A stretch of DNA of 64,000 nt, taken from Candidatus Iainarchaeum sp. GTDB lineage: Archaea > Iainarchaeota > Iainarchaeia > Iainarchaeales > DTGL01. Below, one piece after another: positions 43,701 through 51,987 of this stretch. Below the pieces are notes generated by a model, which was not told the DNA's origin, made no database searches, and saw nothing but the letters and a program-made list of their open reading frames with translations. Each line of letters starts with the position of its first letter. Position 1 is the stretch's first letter. The stretch is taken from the NCBI GenBank assembly GCA_026413945.1, contig JAOAJX010000003.1, positions 1-64,000 of the forward strand, in the 5' to 3' direction. The position numbers were made by a program, and so were the translations under genes.

Positions 43701-43910
43701 AACTTGGCCAGTGTCGGCCCTACCTGAAGGGGGGCTATTAGGATCTTGCGTGTTATTTGTACCTCCCCTAGGGCCATCTTGGCCAGTATCGCCACACCCC
43801 GCAGGACCACAATTAGCATTAACTAGTCTAAAAATGTTTGGCTCGAAAATAAGCGTTAAAAACAGCATCACAAAAAAAATTTTCCAGAGCTTTCCCGAAC
43901 AAATAAACAT
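40719..43910 (-). CDS. Large surface protein with Ig-like, FN3-like and PKD domains
   Basis: Product of 1063 residues. Signal peptide at about 1-32. A Gly/Pro/Thr/Asn-rich segment at about 35-95 has two imperfect 25-residue repeats starting D-T-G-Q. Then come Cys-containing Ig-like domains (V-D-G-K-A-P-T-T, S-V-D-N-A-G-N-E), fibronectin-III-like domains (A-E-V-M-L-Y-Y-G, S-W-S-T-S-I-E-A) and a PKD-like domain (Y-V-W-D-F-G-D-G near 490). More beta domains lead to a membrane helix near 985-1005. A cytoplasmic, charged coiled coil (residues 1010-1063) ends R-T-G-T-G-A-N. Probably an S-layer-associated or adhesive protein. Divergent from the Tyr-rich protein gene. Confidence 0.75.
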   Translation of the reverse strand: MFICSGKLWKIFFVMLFLTLIFEPNIFRLVNANCGPAGCGDTGQDGPRGGTNNTQDPNSPPSGRADTGQVTPTPGTTTRDTNTRPSGGANTDKNPPITTININPSLWYKIPVGVELSCVDESGCAATYYCYDKANTCTPEKRGNYFSIRANDCPEFICSFYIRYYSEDSANNKGNVGAVFLRVDGKAPTTSYLGPSSGSIVQGKAEITLSCTDEGSGCKEIRYSVDGSSVRVYSEKIVISAEGTHEIGFYSVDNAGNEELGKFIRFTVSNADQIFAIRNVKVKDITQNSAKIAFETGTNAEVMLYYGTAKGSLGSSVKSSGLLHDILLSKLDSGTTYYYKIVASAFGKTISFDGEFSTIGSLLGIKLQNVWSSYDSALISWSTSIEANCQFSYGIDMALSIAMANSKAGLMHETNLLGLEPNKRYVFEIKCSSGKESAGLSGEFYTLSSAKPSIVKIEVFKVMPDETIEPYTYSVEEGELLKFVATIVGGSGKRYVWDFGDGVAVDGFIEDSEKGFLGVKQIEAYYSFAKEGEFEVKLSLYEPVSNEIIGDKVVSINVRKSLISFVLLEPKGVLNKSDKFQIKISLRDANGNELKGSYANVYFGSQNIGGVLKDGIVTATFVPQKCAVKNAEFISLKLIVPENGRPKHYSRVFLVRFEPCKLKTVSGFGRKTFYIGDSIANGALAFAIEGSKAEYPISYLRAKLVGSSFSKVLDFNLFRNSASVEINHKVSFKDINGLSIHVFGNDVFGNEANDIVPIKVEPRNPDFYIEPFALPEKLYLLREEKIILKIGSAKYLKGTISIKCSNSKSTIDEIMKYDQDNDLHSYVILLPADFSGNVLDCEFYAYANDRNAVDLLTHRFHVVSTLKIDFISPSKQNSGFSFRPEKIVIEVSYADGAKIGWSELKGKITIDGVQRDAVFRRDNGLYVAELERPLDFNAHNIVVSIESPLKGSGELFVKLSWVPGAFEIGSLLLAVLLIAIGFYLVTRVAFKIKDAKAKLVAEKQSIVAFMKKTKAEYFKRHLSEREFKEKYEAAERKLKALEHKIRNKDYLRFWHRRTGTGAN
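43630..43815. repeat. Imperfect 75-base tandem repeat inside the surface-protein gene
   Basis: Two full units and part of a third share TTGGCCAGT-TCG...ACCTGAAGGG and encode the D-T-G-Q...P-S-G-R/G-A repeat of 25 residues. The block is visibly more GC-rich than its surroundings. Confidence 0.5.
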
Positions 43911-44146
43911 AAAAAAATTAAATCTTTTCAGGTTTATAATACTTTTCTCTTCTTTTATGCTAAATTTGATTTGCTTAATAATAAGGATTTTTGTTTTTTT
44001 TCAATTAAAGAAAAAAGGACCTTATTTGTTTTTATGTTGTGTTGGCCAAAGATTACCCGGCATAGAATACATATATTGCTTTGTTAGACTTTTTAAATCA
44101 AAAAACTAAACTTTTTAGGTGGATAGTAAGCATATTTAAGAGTTTC

Positions 44147-44154
44147 TATATAAA
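44147..44154 (+). promoter_or_regulatory. TATA box before the Tyr-rich protein gene
   Basis: TATATAAA, within a CTATATA-AACTA-TATATAG dyad (44146-44164), lies 25 bases before the ATG at 44172, consistent with a leaderless transcript. GTGAT (44164-44168) is also close to the start. The rest of the 261-base divergent region (43911-44171) is AT-rich; no further gene is credible there. Confidence 0.45.
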
Positions 44155-44171
44155 CTATATATAGTGATCAG

Positions 44172-45557
44172 ATGAAGTCTACCATCTTTTTTCATATGTG
44201 CCTTTTTTTAATATTTGTTAGTCTCTTAAACAATGTTGCCTCTCAGTCAACCGCTCCTTGCAGAAGCGATTGGGACTGCAGGAGCTTAGAATATTTTGTA
44301 AAATTAGATAAGAATCTATGCATAGGTGACAGAAAGTTCTATGATATGCGCACTGATCCTCTACTCCCGTGGGCACCATCAGCTATTCAGGACTTAATCG
44401 GCAAAAGGTACACAATGTATATACAAGTAGGTTATATAGTGCCTTACGTATGTAACATAACGAAAGGGATCTGTGAAATGGGCCAAATAAAAATTTTTGA
44501 TGAGTCTCTCATAGGAAAAACTTACTTCGGTTGTAAGTATGGTTGTCTAGACACCCCTGTTGAAAAAAGTGGCAAAGTGTGGTCTAACTTCTGCGTGTGT
44601 ATGCCGGGGCAAGGCAGAACTTTTTGTGATCCGGAAAAGAGTCGGCACATCTATTATGAACAGCATTTGTGGAATTGTGAAAAGGAAATTGATATCGCAA
44701 CCAGATGTGCTATTGGTTCACAATGTGGTAGAACTCCGACTGGTGGTTTTACTTGCACAGAGATAAAAGGAATTGATCCAATGAAAAGTGATGACCCAAG
44801 ACTTTATAACTTAATTGTTCCAGAGAATTTGTCTAGCGGACCAATAAAGGTTGCTATAATAAAAAATAATCAAATTATTGCAGAAAAACCAATAAGTGAA
44901 CTAAGCGCTTTAGAATATATCAGCAAATATGGCCCATTAGATAGCTCACAAGCATACGCATTTGCCCAGCAAACAGGCTTAACAAGCATTGCAGAAAACT
45001 CTGCAAACTATGGTTCAATCAGCACATCAACAAGCAGCATGGGCAATACAGCGAATGTTAGCTCAAGCAGCTCCTCATCTGGCTCAAGTTGGCTCTCTAA
45101 AATAGCTTCTTTCTTCGGCTTCGGAAGAAAAAGCACAAATACAGCAAGCTCAACAGCAAGCCAATACGCTAACACCTACTCAACTTCTTACTCAACCACA
45201 TCATCTTATGCAAACACTTACTCAGCAACAAGCACATATAGTTCTTACCCGAGAACATATTCTGCTTACACAACTAATTACTCTAACTATGCAACCAGCT
45301 ACACAGGCAATTATGGTTATTCTGCTTACTCTACTACATATCCAACATATTACTCAAGCTACTCAGCACCAAGTTACTCAGCCACAACTTACTCCACTTA
45401 TTCACCCTATAAAACTTACTCTTACCCAAGCTATAATTATTCTAATTACGCAAGCACTTACTCAAACTACAGTTATCCCAGTTATAGTTACTCTTACAGC
45501 AACTATAGTAACCCATACCTGAAATATTCTTACAATAGCTACTCTTATCCTAGCTAA
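44172..45557 (+). CDS. Secreted Cys-rich protein with Tyr/Ser/Thr-rich tail
   Basis: Product of 461 residues. Signal peptide at about 1-24. A cysteine-rich domain (about 15 cysteines, residues 29-200) includes C-R-S-D-W-D-C and C-V-C-M-P-G. A globular linker follows to about 275, then Ser/Thr/Asn-rich low complexity with one F-G-F-G-R-K. The last 135 or so residues consist almost only of Tyr, Ser, Thr, Asn, Ala and Pro with Tyr about every third residue (e.g. S-Y-P-S-Y-S-Y-S-Y-S-N-Y-S) and several N-Y-S glycosylation sequons. There is no membrane anchor. Adhesive, glycan-bearing or fibre-forming roles are possible; none is proven. Confidence 0.7.
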   Translation: MKSTIFFHMCLFLIFVSLLNNVASQSTAPCRSDWDCRSLEYFVKLDKNLCIGDRKFYDMRTDPLLPWAPSAIQDLIGKRYTMYIQVGYIVPYVCNITKGICEMGQIKIFDESLIGKTYFGCKYGCLDTPVEKSGKVWSNFCVCMPGQGRTFCDPEKSRHIYYEQHLWNCEKEIDIATRCAIGSQCGRTPTGGFTCTEIKGIDPMKSDDPRLYNLIVPENLSSGPIKVAIIKNNQIIAEKPISELSALEYISKYGPLDSSQAYAFAQQTGLTSIAENSANYGSISTSTSSMGNTANVSSSSSSSGSSWLSKIASFFGFGRKSTNTASSTASQYANTYSTSYSTTSSYANTYSATSTYSSYPRTYSAYTTNYSNYATSYTGNYGYSAYSTTYPTYYSSYSAPSYSATTYSTYSPYKTYSYPSYNYSNYASTYSNYSYPSYSYSYSNYSNPYLKYSYNSYSYPS

Positions 45558-45599
45558 AGCAAGAATAAAACCAGTTTTCAAAAACTTTTTATCTTTTTA

Positions 45600-46283
45600 T
45601 TATAATTTTATAGTTTCGCCAAACTTTAGGTTTTTTGCCTTTGAATTAACTACGCTGTCTTCAATTTTCTCCTTGAATTCTTTTGGTGAGGCCTTAATAA
45701 AATCAAATGTGTTATAGTGCATAGGAATAGCTATGTCCGGCTCAATAGTTTTGACGAGCCTCACTGCATCTACTACATCAAGCGTCATTTGGCCGCCAAT
45801 GGGCAAAATCAAAACATCTGCCTTTATCTTGTTGAATGAATCCATCAAGAATGTATCGCCCATATGAACAATCGTAGTATCTGGTGATTCTATTTTGAAT
45901 CCCAATGGGTAAAAGGAGTTGGGGTGGTGCACATGAAATGCTTCTATGCTTATATCATCTAAAATAATCTTTTTGCTTGGAGCTATTGCTTGTTTGCAGG
46001 TAAGCGGCGCTTTTATTTCATTGAGCAAACTGTCGTGCGCAACGATTTTGCAGTTTTTATTTCCAACAACGCTTTCTATAAAGTCCTTATCGAAGTGATC
46101 AAAATGCTCGTGTGAGATAAGTATTATATCAACGTTCTTTAAAGTTTTCTCAGAGATTGGGCATTTTGTTTTTGCATTTATCTTTATTCCTTTAGGTATG
46201 TTAAAAAAAGGGTCTATAAGAATTTTACGATCTGAACAACTAAGTTCGAAGAATGAATGGTGAAGATATCTCAGCCGAATCAT
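45600..46283 (-). CDS. MBL-fold metal-dependent hydrolase (UPF0173-like)
   Basis: Product of 227 residues: L-H-H-S-F-F-E at the start, I-S-H-E-H-F-D-H-F near 62, H-V-H-H-P near 125, H-M-G-D-T-F near 148 and a final I-P-M-H-Y-N-T-F-D. This is the short metallo-beta-lactamase hydrolase family related to UlaG/UPF0173; substrate unknown. ATG at 46283 fits the family start; upstream sequence would only add a hydrophobic run. Confidence 0.85.
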   Translation of the reverse strand: MIRLRYLHHSFFELSCSDRKILIDPFFNIPKGIKINAKTKCPISEKTLKNVDIILISHEHFDHFDKDFIESVVGNKNCKIVAHDSLLNEIKAPLTCKQAIAPSKKIILDDISIEAFHVHHPNSFYPLGFKIESPDTTIVHMGDTFLMDSFNKIKADVLILPIGGQMTLDVVDAVRLVKTIEPDIAIPMHYNTFDFIKASPKEFKEKIEDSVVNSKAKNLKFGETIKL

Positions 46284-46405
46284 TGGTACCAAAACATAGA
46301 AAGAAAAAAGGATTTTTAAGTTTGTCGCCAAAAAAAGCGGAAAATACCTGAAAAAACCCCATTATCCGAAAGTATTATAATTTTAGGATCAGTTATTATA
46401 ATATT

Positions 46406-47224
46406 ATGCGCGCACTCGCAGCTGTCTTTTTAAGCGCTTTTCTGATAATGCCTTTCGCGATCAGCGCATCTGTGCTCCGTTATTCTGTTGGAGATCACTA
46501 TATTTCAGTAAATCTTGACGAGGAAGGCAATGCAAAAATTACAGAACGTTTTTACTTGGCTTTTAAGACTCAAGAAGATATTGATGCCTTTACAGCAAAA
46601 AAGACTTTGCTTGGAAATGATATCAGTGAGTGGCGTAAGTTTGACCCGAATTTCACATTCCATATCGGCGGCGAGTCTTATGTTAAAAAAGAAAGTGTTT
46701 CTGTTTTTCTGAACAAGGAACAGCAGGACCATGTTCTAGAGATTTACTATGAGCTAAAAAACAAAGCTGTTGGCATTGTTTCAGAGGAAAGCAGAATCAT
46801 AACATATAAAACAAGCAATTGGATTTTCAATCCTTTCATTAAGGGGGCTGATTATGTAATTCCAGAAGGCACTTTCATAACTATAAACCTTCCAAGGGAT
46901 GCTGAAATAATTGAAAGTGATGAAATATTCAAATATGCGCTAGTTGAGAAATCCCCCCCAAAAGTGAAGCTTCAAGGCCTTATTTCAACAGGAAATTTAA
47001 GCTTTAGATATGTTGTGATTAAAGGAATTGCACCACAAATAAGCGTTTCCATATTCGTAAAAGGCCTAGCCGATATTATAAAGGAAAACGCATATATTTT
47101 TGGCTCTTTTGTAATAGCACTATTGGTGATTTCTTACCTGCTAAAAGATAAAATAAGCAATTCACTAATTGGTTTTCTGGTTAAGTATACTGATTTCTCG
47201 ACAGATGAGGCCGAGCAAGACTAA
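46406..47224 (+). CDS. Exported membrane-anchored protein, unknown
   Basis: Product of 272 residues: a signal peptide (about 1-20), a beta-rich outside domain with V-N-L-D-E-E-G-N-A-K-I-T-E-R-F near residue 40, and one membrane helix near 233-252, followed by a short acidic cytoplasmic end. No cysteines. The domain start loosely recalls DUF2207-type proteins but the match is too weak to name. It is a single-gene unit with an AT-rich upstream region. Confidence 0.6.
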   Translation: MRALAAVFLSAFLIMPFAISASVLRYSVGDHYISVNLDEEGNAKITERFYLAFKTQEDIDAFTAKKTLLGNDISEWRKFDPNFTFHIGGESYVKKESVSVFLNKEQQDHVLEIYYELKNKAVGIVSEESRIITYKTSNWIFNPFIKGADYVIPEGTFITINLPRDAEIIESDEIFKYALVEKSPPKVKLQGLISTGNLSFRYVVIKGIAPQISVSIFVKGLADIIKENAYIFGSFVIALLVISYLLKDKISNSLIGFLVKYTDFSTDEAEQD

Positions 47225-47232
47225 ATCTTGTC

Positions 47233-47745
47233 TTAATTATGTTCACTAAGTTTCACTCTGCGTGAACTAAGCCTTATTCCACAATCAGGGCACTCATTGT
47301 TTCGTTGCTTTTCAAAGAATTTTTTTTTGCAAACAGGACAAAACCTTTCAAAAGAGATGCTTTCCTTAATTTTTCCTTGCACCGGTGCCAAATATTCAAC
47401 ACTTTCAGTAAGCAGAAAATTTTGTATTGAATAGTCATCGGTTACAACGAGAAATTGCTTACCTTCGTTTTTAAACTGCAGCGCCAGAGCAATTACGCTA
47501 AGGTCTGCTTTGCTTAACCTTTCAAATCCATGCCTTTTTGCCATTTTCTCCGCATCTTTAATGTATTTGTGCTTTGGCCTGTAAACTCTGAGTATCTTCA
47601 TTTTAAGGGCATTTTCAGCCAAAGCCTTTACCTCAAAACTCTTCAACTCGTGCAGAACCTCTAATGTACACGCATACTTATCTTTTTTCGAAAAAGAAAA
47701 ATACGGGTTATTTATAATTGCAGAAGCATCTAAAAGATAAAGCAA
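47233..47745 (-). CDS. nob1: Nob1-like PIN endonuclease with zinc ribbon
   Basis: Product of 170 residues. The PIN domain has D-A-S-A-I at the first strand, E-V-L-H-E-L, S-K-A-D-L-S-V-I-A-L-A and V-T-D-D-Y-S-I-Q-N. A zinc ribbon follows with C-P-V-C...C-P-D-C near 135-155. This is the archaeal Nob1 layout, which trims the 3' end of 16S rRNA. TTG at 47745 with ATATGGTG upstream. It is followed on the same strand by nothing else; DUF373 lies 17 bases upstream in the transcript. Confidence 0.9.
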   Translation of the reverse strand: MLYLLDASAIINNPYFSFSKKDKYACTLEVLHELKSFEVKALAENALKMKILRVYRPKHKYIKDAEKMAKRHGFERLSKADLSVIALALQFKNEGKQFLVVTDDYSIQNFLLTESVEYLAPVQGKIKESISFERFCPVCKKKFFEKQRNNECPDCGIRLSSRRVKLSEHN

Positions 47746-47762
47746 ATCAATGCACCATATTT

Positions 47763-49010
47763 TTAACTGCTAAAAACTAAAACTTTGCCACGCGAAAGCT
47801 TGAATTTTTCAGAGCTTTTCTTTTCGTTTTCATTTTTCTCAAATTTTATTGTATTCCTTTTTGGATCAACTTCCACAATCTTTCCAAGCCATTTTCCAGA
47901 AGTATCATAAGCAGGCAAACCTATCATGATTTTTGTTGCCTTTCTTGTAATGTCTAAAACATCAGCCAACTTAAAAGCTATGAGCAAGAGAACAAAACAA
48001 GCCATTATTGATAGAAGCATAAAATTAAGGTCTTCATTTCCAGCTATGACCAAAGTTGCTGCGTCCGCAATTATCCAGACTACTAGCACAGATGCGATAT
48101 ATAGTGTGTCCATTCTAAGCATGTATGCTTTTTTGAGATGTAAGTGATCCGCAATTCTACCCAAGCCAACGCAAATAGCAGCTATAGCAAAGAAAAGATA
48201 AGAGCCTTGAACAGCTTTTAAGTACTTGCCGCTATCAAAGAATGCAATTGGGTCAGAAATTGCTGCCTGGGCTATAGTATATATGCCCAGAATAGCTATT
48301 ACCAAGCTTCCAAGATAAAAAAGAAAAGATGTTCTTTGCGGAGATAAACTTCTGATAAGTTCCCTGTTCCACTTTGCAATCTTTACTTCTATGCCAAGCC
48401 CTTTCATAACTAAATAAATGCCAACGATGAAGAAAACACCTCTAATAAATAGGCCTTCAATTTCAAGCGCCAGAGTTATTGCATAGAATAAAAATATTAG
48501 GCCAGGTATGCCAAACACAATTCTTGCAATATACGGGTCGCTTAAGGCCTCTTTTATTGTATAGTATGCTGACTCAACTTGCTTTGCCTGCTTAACGATA
48601 ACAACTTCCTTTGAAATTATTTTTGAGCGCGAATTAAGTATTGGAATAACCTGATCATCTTCGGCCCCATCTGTTACCAATATAATGCCTTCAAAGGAAT
48701 ATTGTTTCTCAAGCTCATCAAGCTGCTCATTTAGCTTCTGATCTGATTTAATGCCAGATTTACCGTGACCTGTTATTGTCACAACCTCAAGATTTTCAAA
48801 GTCTTTTTTAATTTCATCATACATTTTTACAGCTGCAAAGATGCAATTTGCATCACTCTCAGTTGGATCTGCAAGAAGAAGCTTCTGTGCAGCTTCTATA
48901 TTTTTATCTCTGCCTATGACAGGCCCTTCCACGCGTGCCTTTCTTCCTAAGTCATTGTCTCGGTCAACACAGAGAATGATTGTAGAAGGTTTCTTTGACA
49001 TTACCACCAC
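47763..49010 (-). CDS. DUF373 family membrane protein
   Basis: Product of about 415 residues. The cytoplasmic amino-terminal domain starts I-I-L-C-V-D-R-D-N-D-L-G-R and contains A-D-P-T-E-S-D-A-N and V-T-D-G-A-E-D, hallmarks of the archaeal DUF373 family. Six or so membrane helices lie at about 165-345, and a small beta domain ends the protein. Biochemical role unknown. AAGGAG favours a GTG at 49010 or 49007; an ATG at 49001 is also possible. Probably co-transcribed with nob1. Confidence 0.85.
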   Translation of the reverse strand: MVVMSKKPSTIILCVDRDNDLGRKARVEGPVIGRDKNIEAAQKLLLADPTESDANCIFAAVKMYDEIKKDFENLEVVTITGHGKSGIKSDQKLNEQLDELEKQYSFEGIILVTDGAEDDQVIPILNSRSKIISKEVVIVKQAKQVESAYYTIKEALSDPYIARIVFGIPGLIFLFYAITLALEIEGLFIRGVFFIVGIYLVMKGLGIEVKIAKWNRELIRSLSPQRTSFLFYLGSLVIAILGIYTIAQAAISDPIAFFDSGKYLKAVQGSYLFFAIAAICVGLGRIADHLHLKKAYMLRMDTLYIASVLVVWIIADAATLVIAGNEDLNFMLLSIMACFVLLLIAFKLADVLDITRKATKIMIGLPAYDTSGKWLGKIVEVDPKRNTIKFEKNENEKKSSEKFKLSRGKVLVFSS

Positions 49011-49106
49011 ATTAACTCCTTAATTTTTAAAGATTACTTATTTAAACATTCCACTTCTAAAATAATAGTAGGTGCACTATTATTTATTTTTTGCCCCCGT
49101 GATATT

Positions 49107-50081
49107 ATGGAAGGGAAAGAACGAAAAAAAGAGCGTTCTTATGCTTTAATTGCGTTTATTCTGCTTTTAGCCTTCATAATATATGCTAACAGAACTTCCT
49201 TAAGCGAATATTATCATGAGTTTCCCTGGCTTTTTGTTGTTTTATTTGTGCTTTTCTTGTTTTTTATGGCAGGCCTATTCGGGAAAGCTTTGATAGAGCT
49301 TAGGGAATACGAGCGTGCCGTGATACTTAGATTTGGTAAGTTCAATAGGGTTGGGGGCCCAGGCTGGACATTGGTGTTGCCTTTTATAGAGTCTCACATA
49401 CTAGTTGACCTTAGGACAAAAACTCTAGATGTTGAAAAGCAAGATGTCATAACGAAGGACTCTATAGAGGTAAAGATCGACGCAGTTATCTATTTGCGTG
49501 TTAAGAAAGACAAAGAAAGTGTTGCAAAATCAGTTCTTGAAGTTCAAAACCTAGAGCAAGCTTCACGCACATATATAATGGCTGCGCTCCGTGATGTCAT
49601 CGGAGCAATGGATTGTGCAGATCTAATCTCAAACATAGAAGCAGTGAACACCTATCTGCATGAAACGCTATCTGAAATAACAAAGCAATGGGGGGTTGAG
49701 GTTGTGGCAGTGCAGATAAAAGACCTAGATTTACCAGAACCGATACTAAAGGCAATGCATGAGCAAAAAGCAGCAGTGCAAGAAAAACTCGCTAGGCAGC
49801 AACGCGCAGAAGCACAAAAGATTGAAGTTGAAACAATAAATCAGGCTGCATGCAGACTTAACGAAAATGTTCTTAACTACCTCTATATAAAAGCCTTAGA
49901 AAAGATTTCTGATGGGCAAAGCACAAAAATTTTCTTCCCAGTGCAATTCACGGAGCTTGCACAGGCAATTTCAAACAGCATCGGCTCGAAAAACTCTAAC
50001 ATTGAGCCCCTGCTGAAAAAGGCAATTCAGCTTAATCTGGAGAAAGCAATAAAAAAGGCAAAAAGAAAAGGCAAAAAGTAA
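49107..50081 (+). CDS. SPFH/Band 7 (stomatin-like) membrane protein
   Basis: Product of 324 residues. Two hydrophobic segments (about 12-27 and 40-62) are followed by the Band 7 domain: E-Y-E-R-A-V-I-L-R-F-G-K near 70, G-P-G-W-T-L-V-L-P-F-I, D-L-R-T-K-T-L-D-V and the Q-A-S-R-T-Y stretch. It continues as a charged coiled coil and a Lys-rich end. Stomatin-like proteins form oligomeric rings at membranes, often with a protease partner; a NfeD-type partner is not adjacent here. Confidence 0.92.
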   Translation: MEGKERKKERSYALIAFILLLAFIIYANRTSLSEYYHEFPWLFVVLFVLFLFFMAGLFGKALIELREYERAVILRFGKFNRVGGPGWTLVLPFIESHILVDLRTKTLDVEKQDVITKDSIEVKIDAVIYLRVKKDKESVAKSVLEVQNLEQASRTYIMAALRDVIGAMDCADLISNIEAVNTYLHETLSEITKQWGVEVVAVQIKDLDLPEPILKAMHEQKAAVQEKLARQQRAEAQKIEVETINQAACRLNENVLNYLYIKALEKISDGQSTKIFFPVQFTELAQAISNSIGSKNSNIEPLLKKAIQLNLEKAIKKAKRKGKK

Positions 50082-50088
50082 GTATAAA

Positions 50089-51027
50089 CTACATGCGAAT
50101 TATCATAAATGCAAGCACCAAAAGATAAATGAGCGAAAGAGAAAAAGCAAAAAGATCATAACCCACTTTAGAGGCGGCTTCTATTGCTGCACCTACAAGA
50201 AGCGAAATGACTGCTGCTGCAATTATTATAAAAGAGTCGATCGTTATGCGTTCAATCTCCTTTGTGAAAAGCTTTTTTCTCGTAACTGCAACAGATATTA
50301 AGGCCCCGCCTATTGCTCCTAAAAAGTAGCCCATAAATTCAGGGACACCATGCGGTATAAGTCCCAAAAACTTGAAATGGTCTTTTGCCATAATTGTTTG
50401 GCCAACCCATGTTCCAACAACGCTTGCGTTCCAGCCTATTAGGAAAATAGCGCCCGCGCCAAAGACAAAAGACATTATGAGCGCCACAACCAAGACCCCA
50501 AAGTTGTTTTCAAATATCAAGGAAAACCAATAAAAGAACTCACCAAAAGTCGCCTCTTCAGAATCAACAGCTTTTCCTGTTTTGGCAGCAACGTTTGCAA
50601 CATAATCAAGCGCTTTTTGCTGTTCGCTAAAAATATATCCCTTGTTGGGTAGATAAATGCAACTTTTTGAGCTACACACTAAAGCATAATCACTCTCAGG
50701 AAGCGTCAAATACAGAATCACATACCCCGCAATTACGCCCATGGTCATATAGGAGTAAACTTGTATTAGCTCAACGTTTCTCTCAAAGAATTTCTCACAA
50801 AGCACAGGCACACGAGCTTCAGCTTTTTCTTCTCTTAAAAGGACATTGTGTATCAAAGGCATAGAGGCTATTGTTATGAATGCAATTGCAAGAAGACCGG
50901 CATTTTCACCCCTAAAAAAAGGATATATTATAAGATTGGAGCAAACGCTTACCACTAACCCAAAAAAAAGCATCAGGTAAGGTTTCTTTATTACCTGCTT
51001 GCCGCCAAGTAGCGCTTCTAAAACCAT
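50089..51027 (-). CDS. Stage II sporulation protein M (SpoIIM/DUF95) family membrane protein
   Basis: Product of 312 residues with six or seven membrane helices. The family-typical stretch F-F-Y-W-F-S-L-I-F-E-N-N-F-G and the later L-I-P-H-G-V-P-E-F-M-G-Y-F are clear, and a loop between helices holds two cysteines. In bacteria SpoIIM scaffolds peptidoglycan hydrolases; the archaeal role is unknown. ATG at 51027; convergent with the stomatin gene. Confidence 0.88.
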   Translation of the reverse strand: MVLEALLGGKQVIKKPYLMLFFGLVVSVCSNLIIYPFFRGENAGLLAIAFITIASMPLIHNVLLREEKAEARVPVLCEKFFERNVELIQVYSYMTMGVIAGYVILYLTLPESDYALVCSSKSCIYLPNKGYIFSEQQKALDYVANVAAKTGKAVDSEEATFGEFFYWFSLIFENNFGVLVVALIMSFVFGAGAIFLIGWNASVVGTWVGQTIMAKDHFKFLGLIPHGVPEFMGYFLGAIGGALISVAVTRKKLFTKEIERITIDSFIIIAAAVISLLVGAAIEAASKVGYDLFAFSLSLIYLLVLAFMIIRM

Positions 51028-51130
51028 TATGGCACCTTAGAATATTTTAAATATCTTTGCAATGCTATATTGAATATAACATTGTTAATTTATTAGGTTT
51101 ATGCTTTTTTTATTTCTTATGGCGATAAAA

Positions 51131-51688
51131 ATGAAGCGCATTGTTGTGCCAGGGGAAGACCTAGCAGAAGTTGAAGAATTTATCGAAGGCGAAAATACTT
51201 ATCAAGAGGGTGAAAAAGTTCGTTCCGCTGTGGTGGGATTTGCAACTTATGACAGCAAAAGCCACGAGGTTAAGGTTGTGCCCGACAAAAGGGTAAAAGT
51301 TTTCGAGATAGGCACAAAAGTTATTGGGCAGGTTGTTGCCTCCAGAAAGACACGCATACTTGTGAATATAGCCCCAATAGAATGCAATGATGAAAGAATT
51401 GTTCTGCCAAAAACGAAGGCAACTCTTTTTGTTTCAAAGATTGCTGACAGGTTTGTTAAGGAAATTAGTGAAGAGTACAAGATAGGCGATATTATTGTTG
51501 CTGAAATAGATGACATAAAGCCATATGGGCTTTACCTTCGCACCAACAAACCCAACCTTGGTGTTTTGAAAGCTTTTTGTTCGCGTTGTAGGTCACCTTT
51601 ACACTACAATAATGCTAAGCTTTTGTGCAAGAAATGCGGCTCAATAGAGCATAGAAAAATAAGTTCGGAATATTCTATTAGGGATTAA
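51131..51688 (+). CDS. csl4: Exosome RNA-binding subunit Csl4
   Basis: Product of 185 residues: amino-terminal domain beginning K-R-I-V-V-P-G-E-D-L, a central S1 domain (G-D-I-I-V-A-E-I-D-D-I-K-P-Y-G), and a zinc ribbon C-S-R-C...C-K-K-C near 155-172. It caps the archaeal RNA exosome. The ATG at 51131 (after GGCGAT) gives the family-like start; ATGs at 51119 and 51101 would add a few residues. Confidence 0.93.
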   Translation: MKRIVVPGEDLAEVEEFIEGENTYQEGEKVRSAVVGFATYDSKSHEVKVVPDKRVKVFEIGTKVIGQVVASRKTRILVNIAPIECNDERIVLPKTKATLFVSKIADRFVKEISEEYKIGDIIVAEIDDIKPYGLYLRTNKPNLGVLKAFCSRCRSPLHYNNAKLLCKKCGSIEHRKISSEYSIRD

Positions 51689-51711
51689 TATATGTTGCAT
51701 GAGGTGTTTTG

Positions 51712-51987
51712 ATGGAGATTGAAATTTTGAGGATGGAGAAAGATTTGCTCGAATTCAAAATGAAAGGTGAAAGGCACACTTATCCACAGCTTCTGAAACA
51801 TTATCTTTTGAAGAATCCAGACGTCGCTTTTGCAGCTTATAAACTTGAGCATCCTCTTAACAAAGATAGCCTATTCATAGTGAAAGTAAAGAAAGGCAAT
51901 CCACTTCAAGCACTAAAAGATGCAAATAAAGAGATAATCGCTGAGATTGATGAGTTTGAGCAGAAGCTTAAGGAAGCCCTTAAATAA
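51712..51987 (+). CDS. rpoL: RNA polymerase subunit L (Rpb11-like)
   Basis: Product of 91 residues with the RpoL signature: E-H-T-like start region replaced by E-R-H-T-Y-P-Q-L-L-K-H-Y-L-L, then A-A-Y-K-L-E-H-P-L and a final helix. It dimerises with RpoD in the archaeal polymerase. ATG at 51712, 5 bases after GAGGTG. It follows csl4 by 23 bases and overlaps the DUF99 reading frame at its end. Confidence 0.92.
   Translation: MEIEILRMEKDLLEFKMKGERHTYPQLLKHYLLKNPDVAFAAYKLEHPLNKDSLFIVKVKKGNPLQALKDANKEIIAEIDEFEQKLKEALK

Noticed and set aside
43606-44109. Plus-strand frame of 167 codons over the start of the large surface protein
   Set aside because: Antisense of a repeat region and its promoter gap; no ribosome-binding site and no domain.
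45208-45522. Gln/Thr/Leu-rich 104-codon frame inside the Tyr-rich tail
   Set aside because: It is the +1 frame of a low-complexity repeat; the main frame has the signal peptide and a continuous reading.
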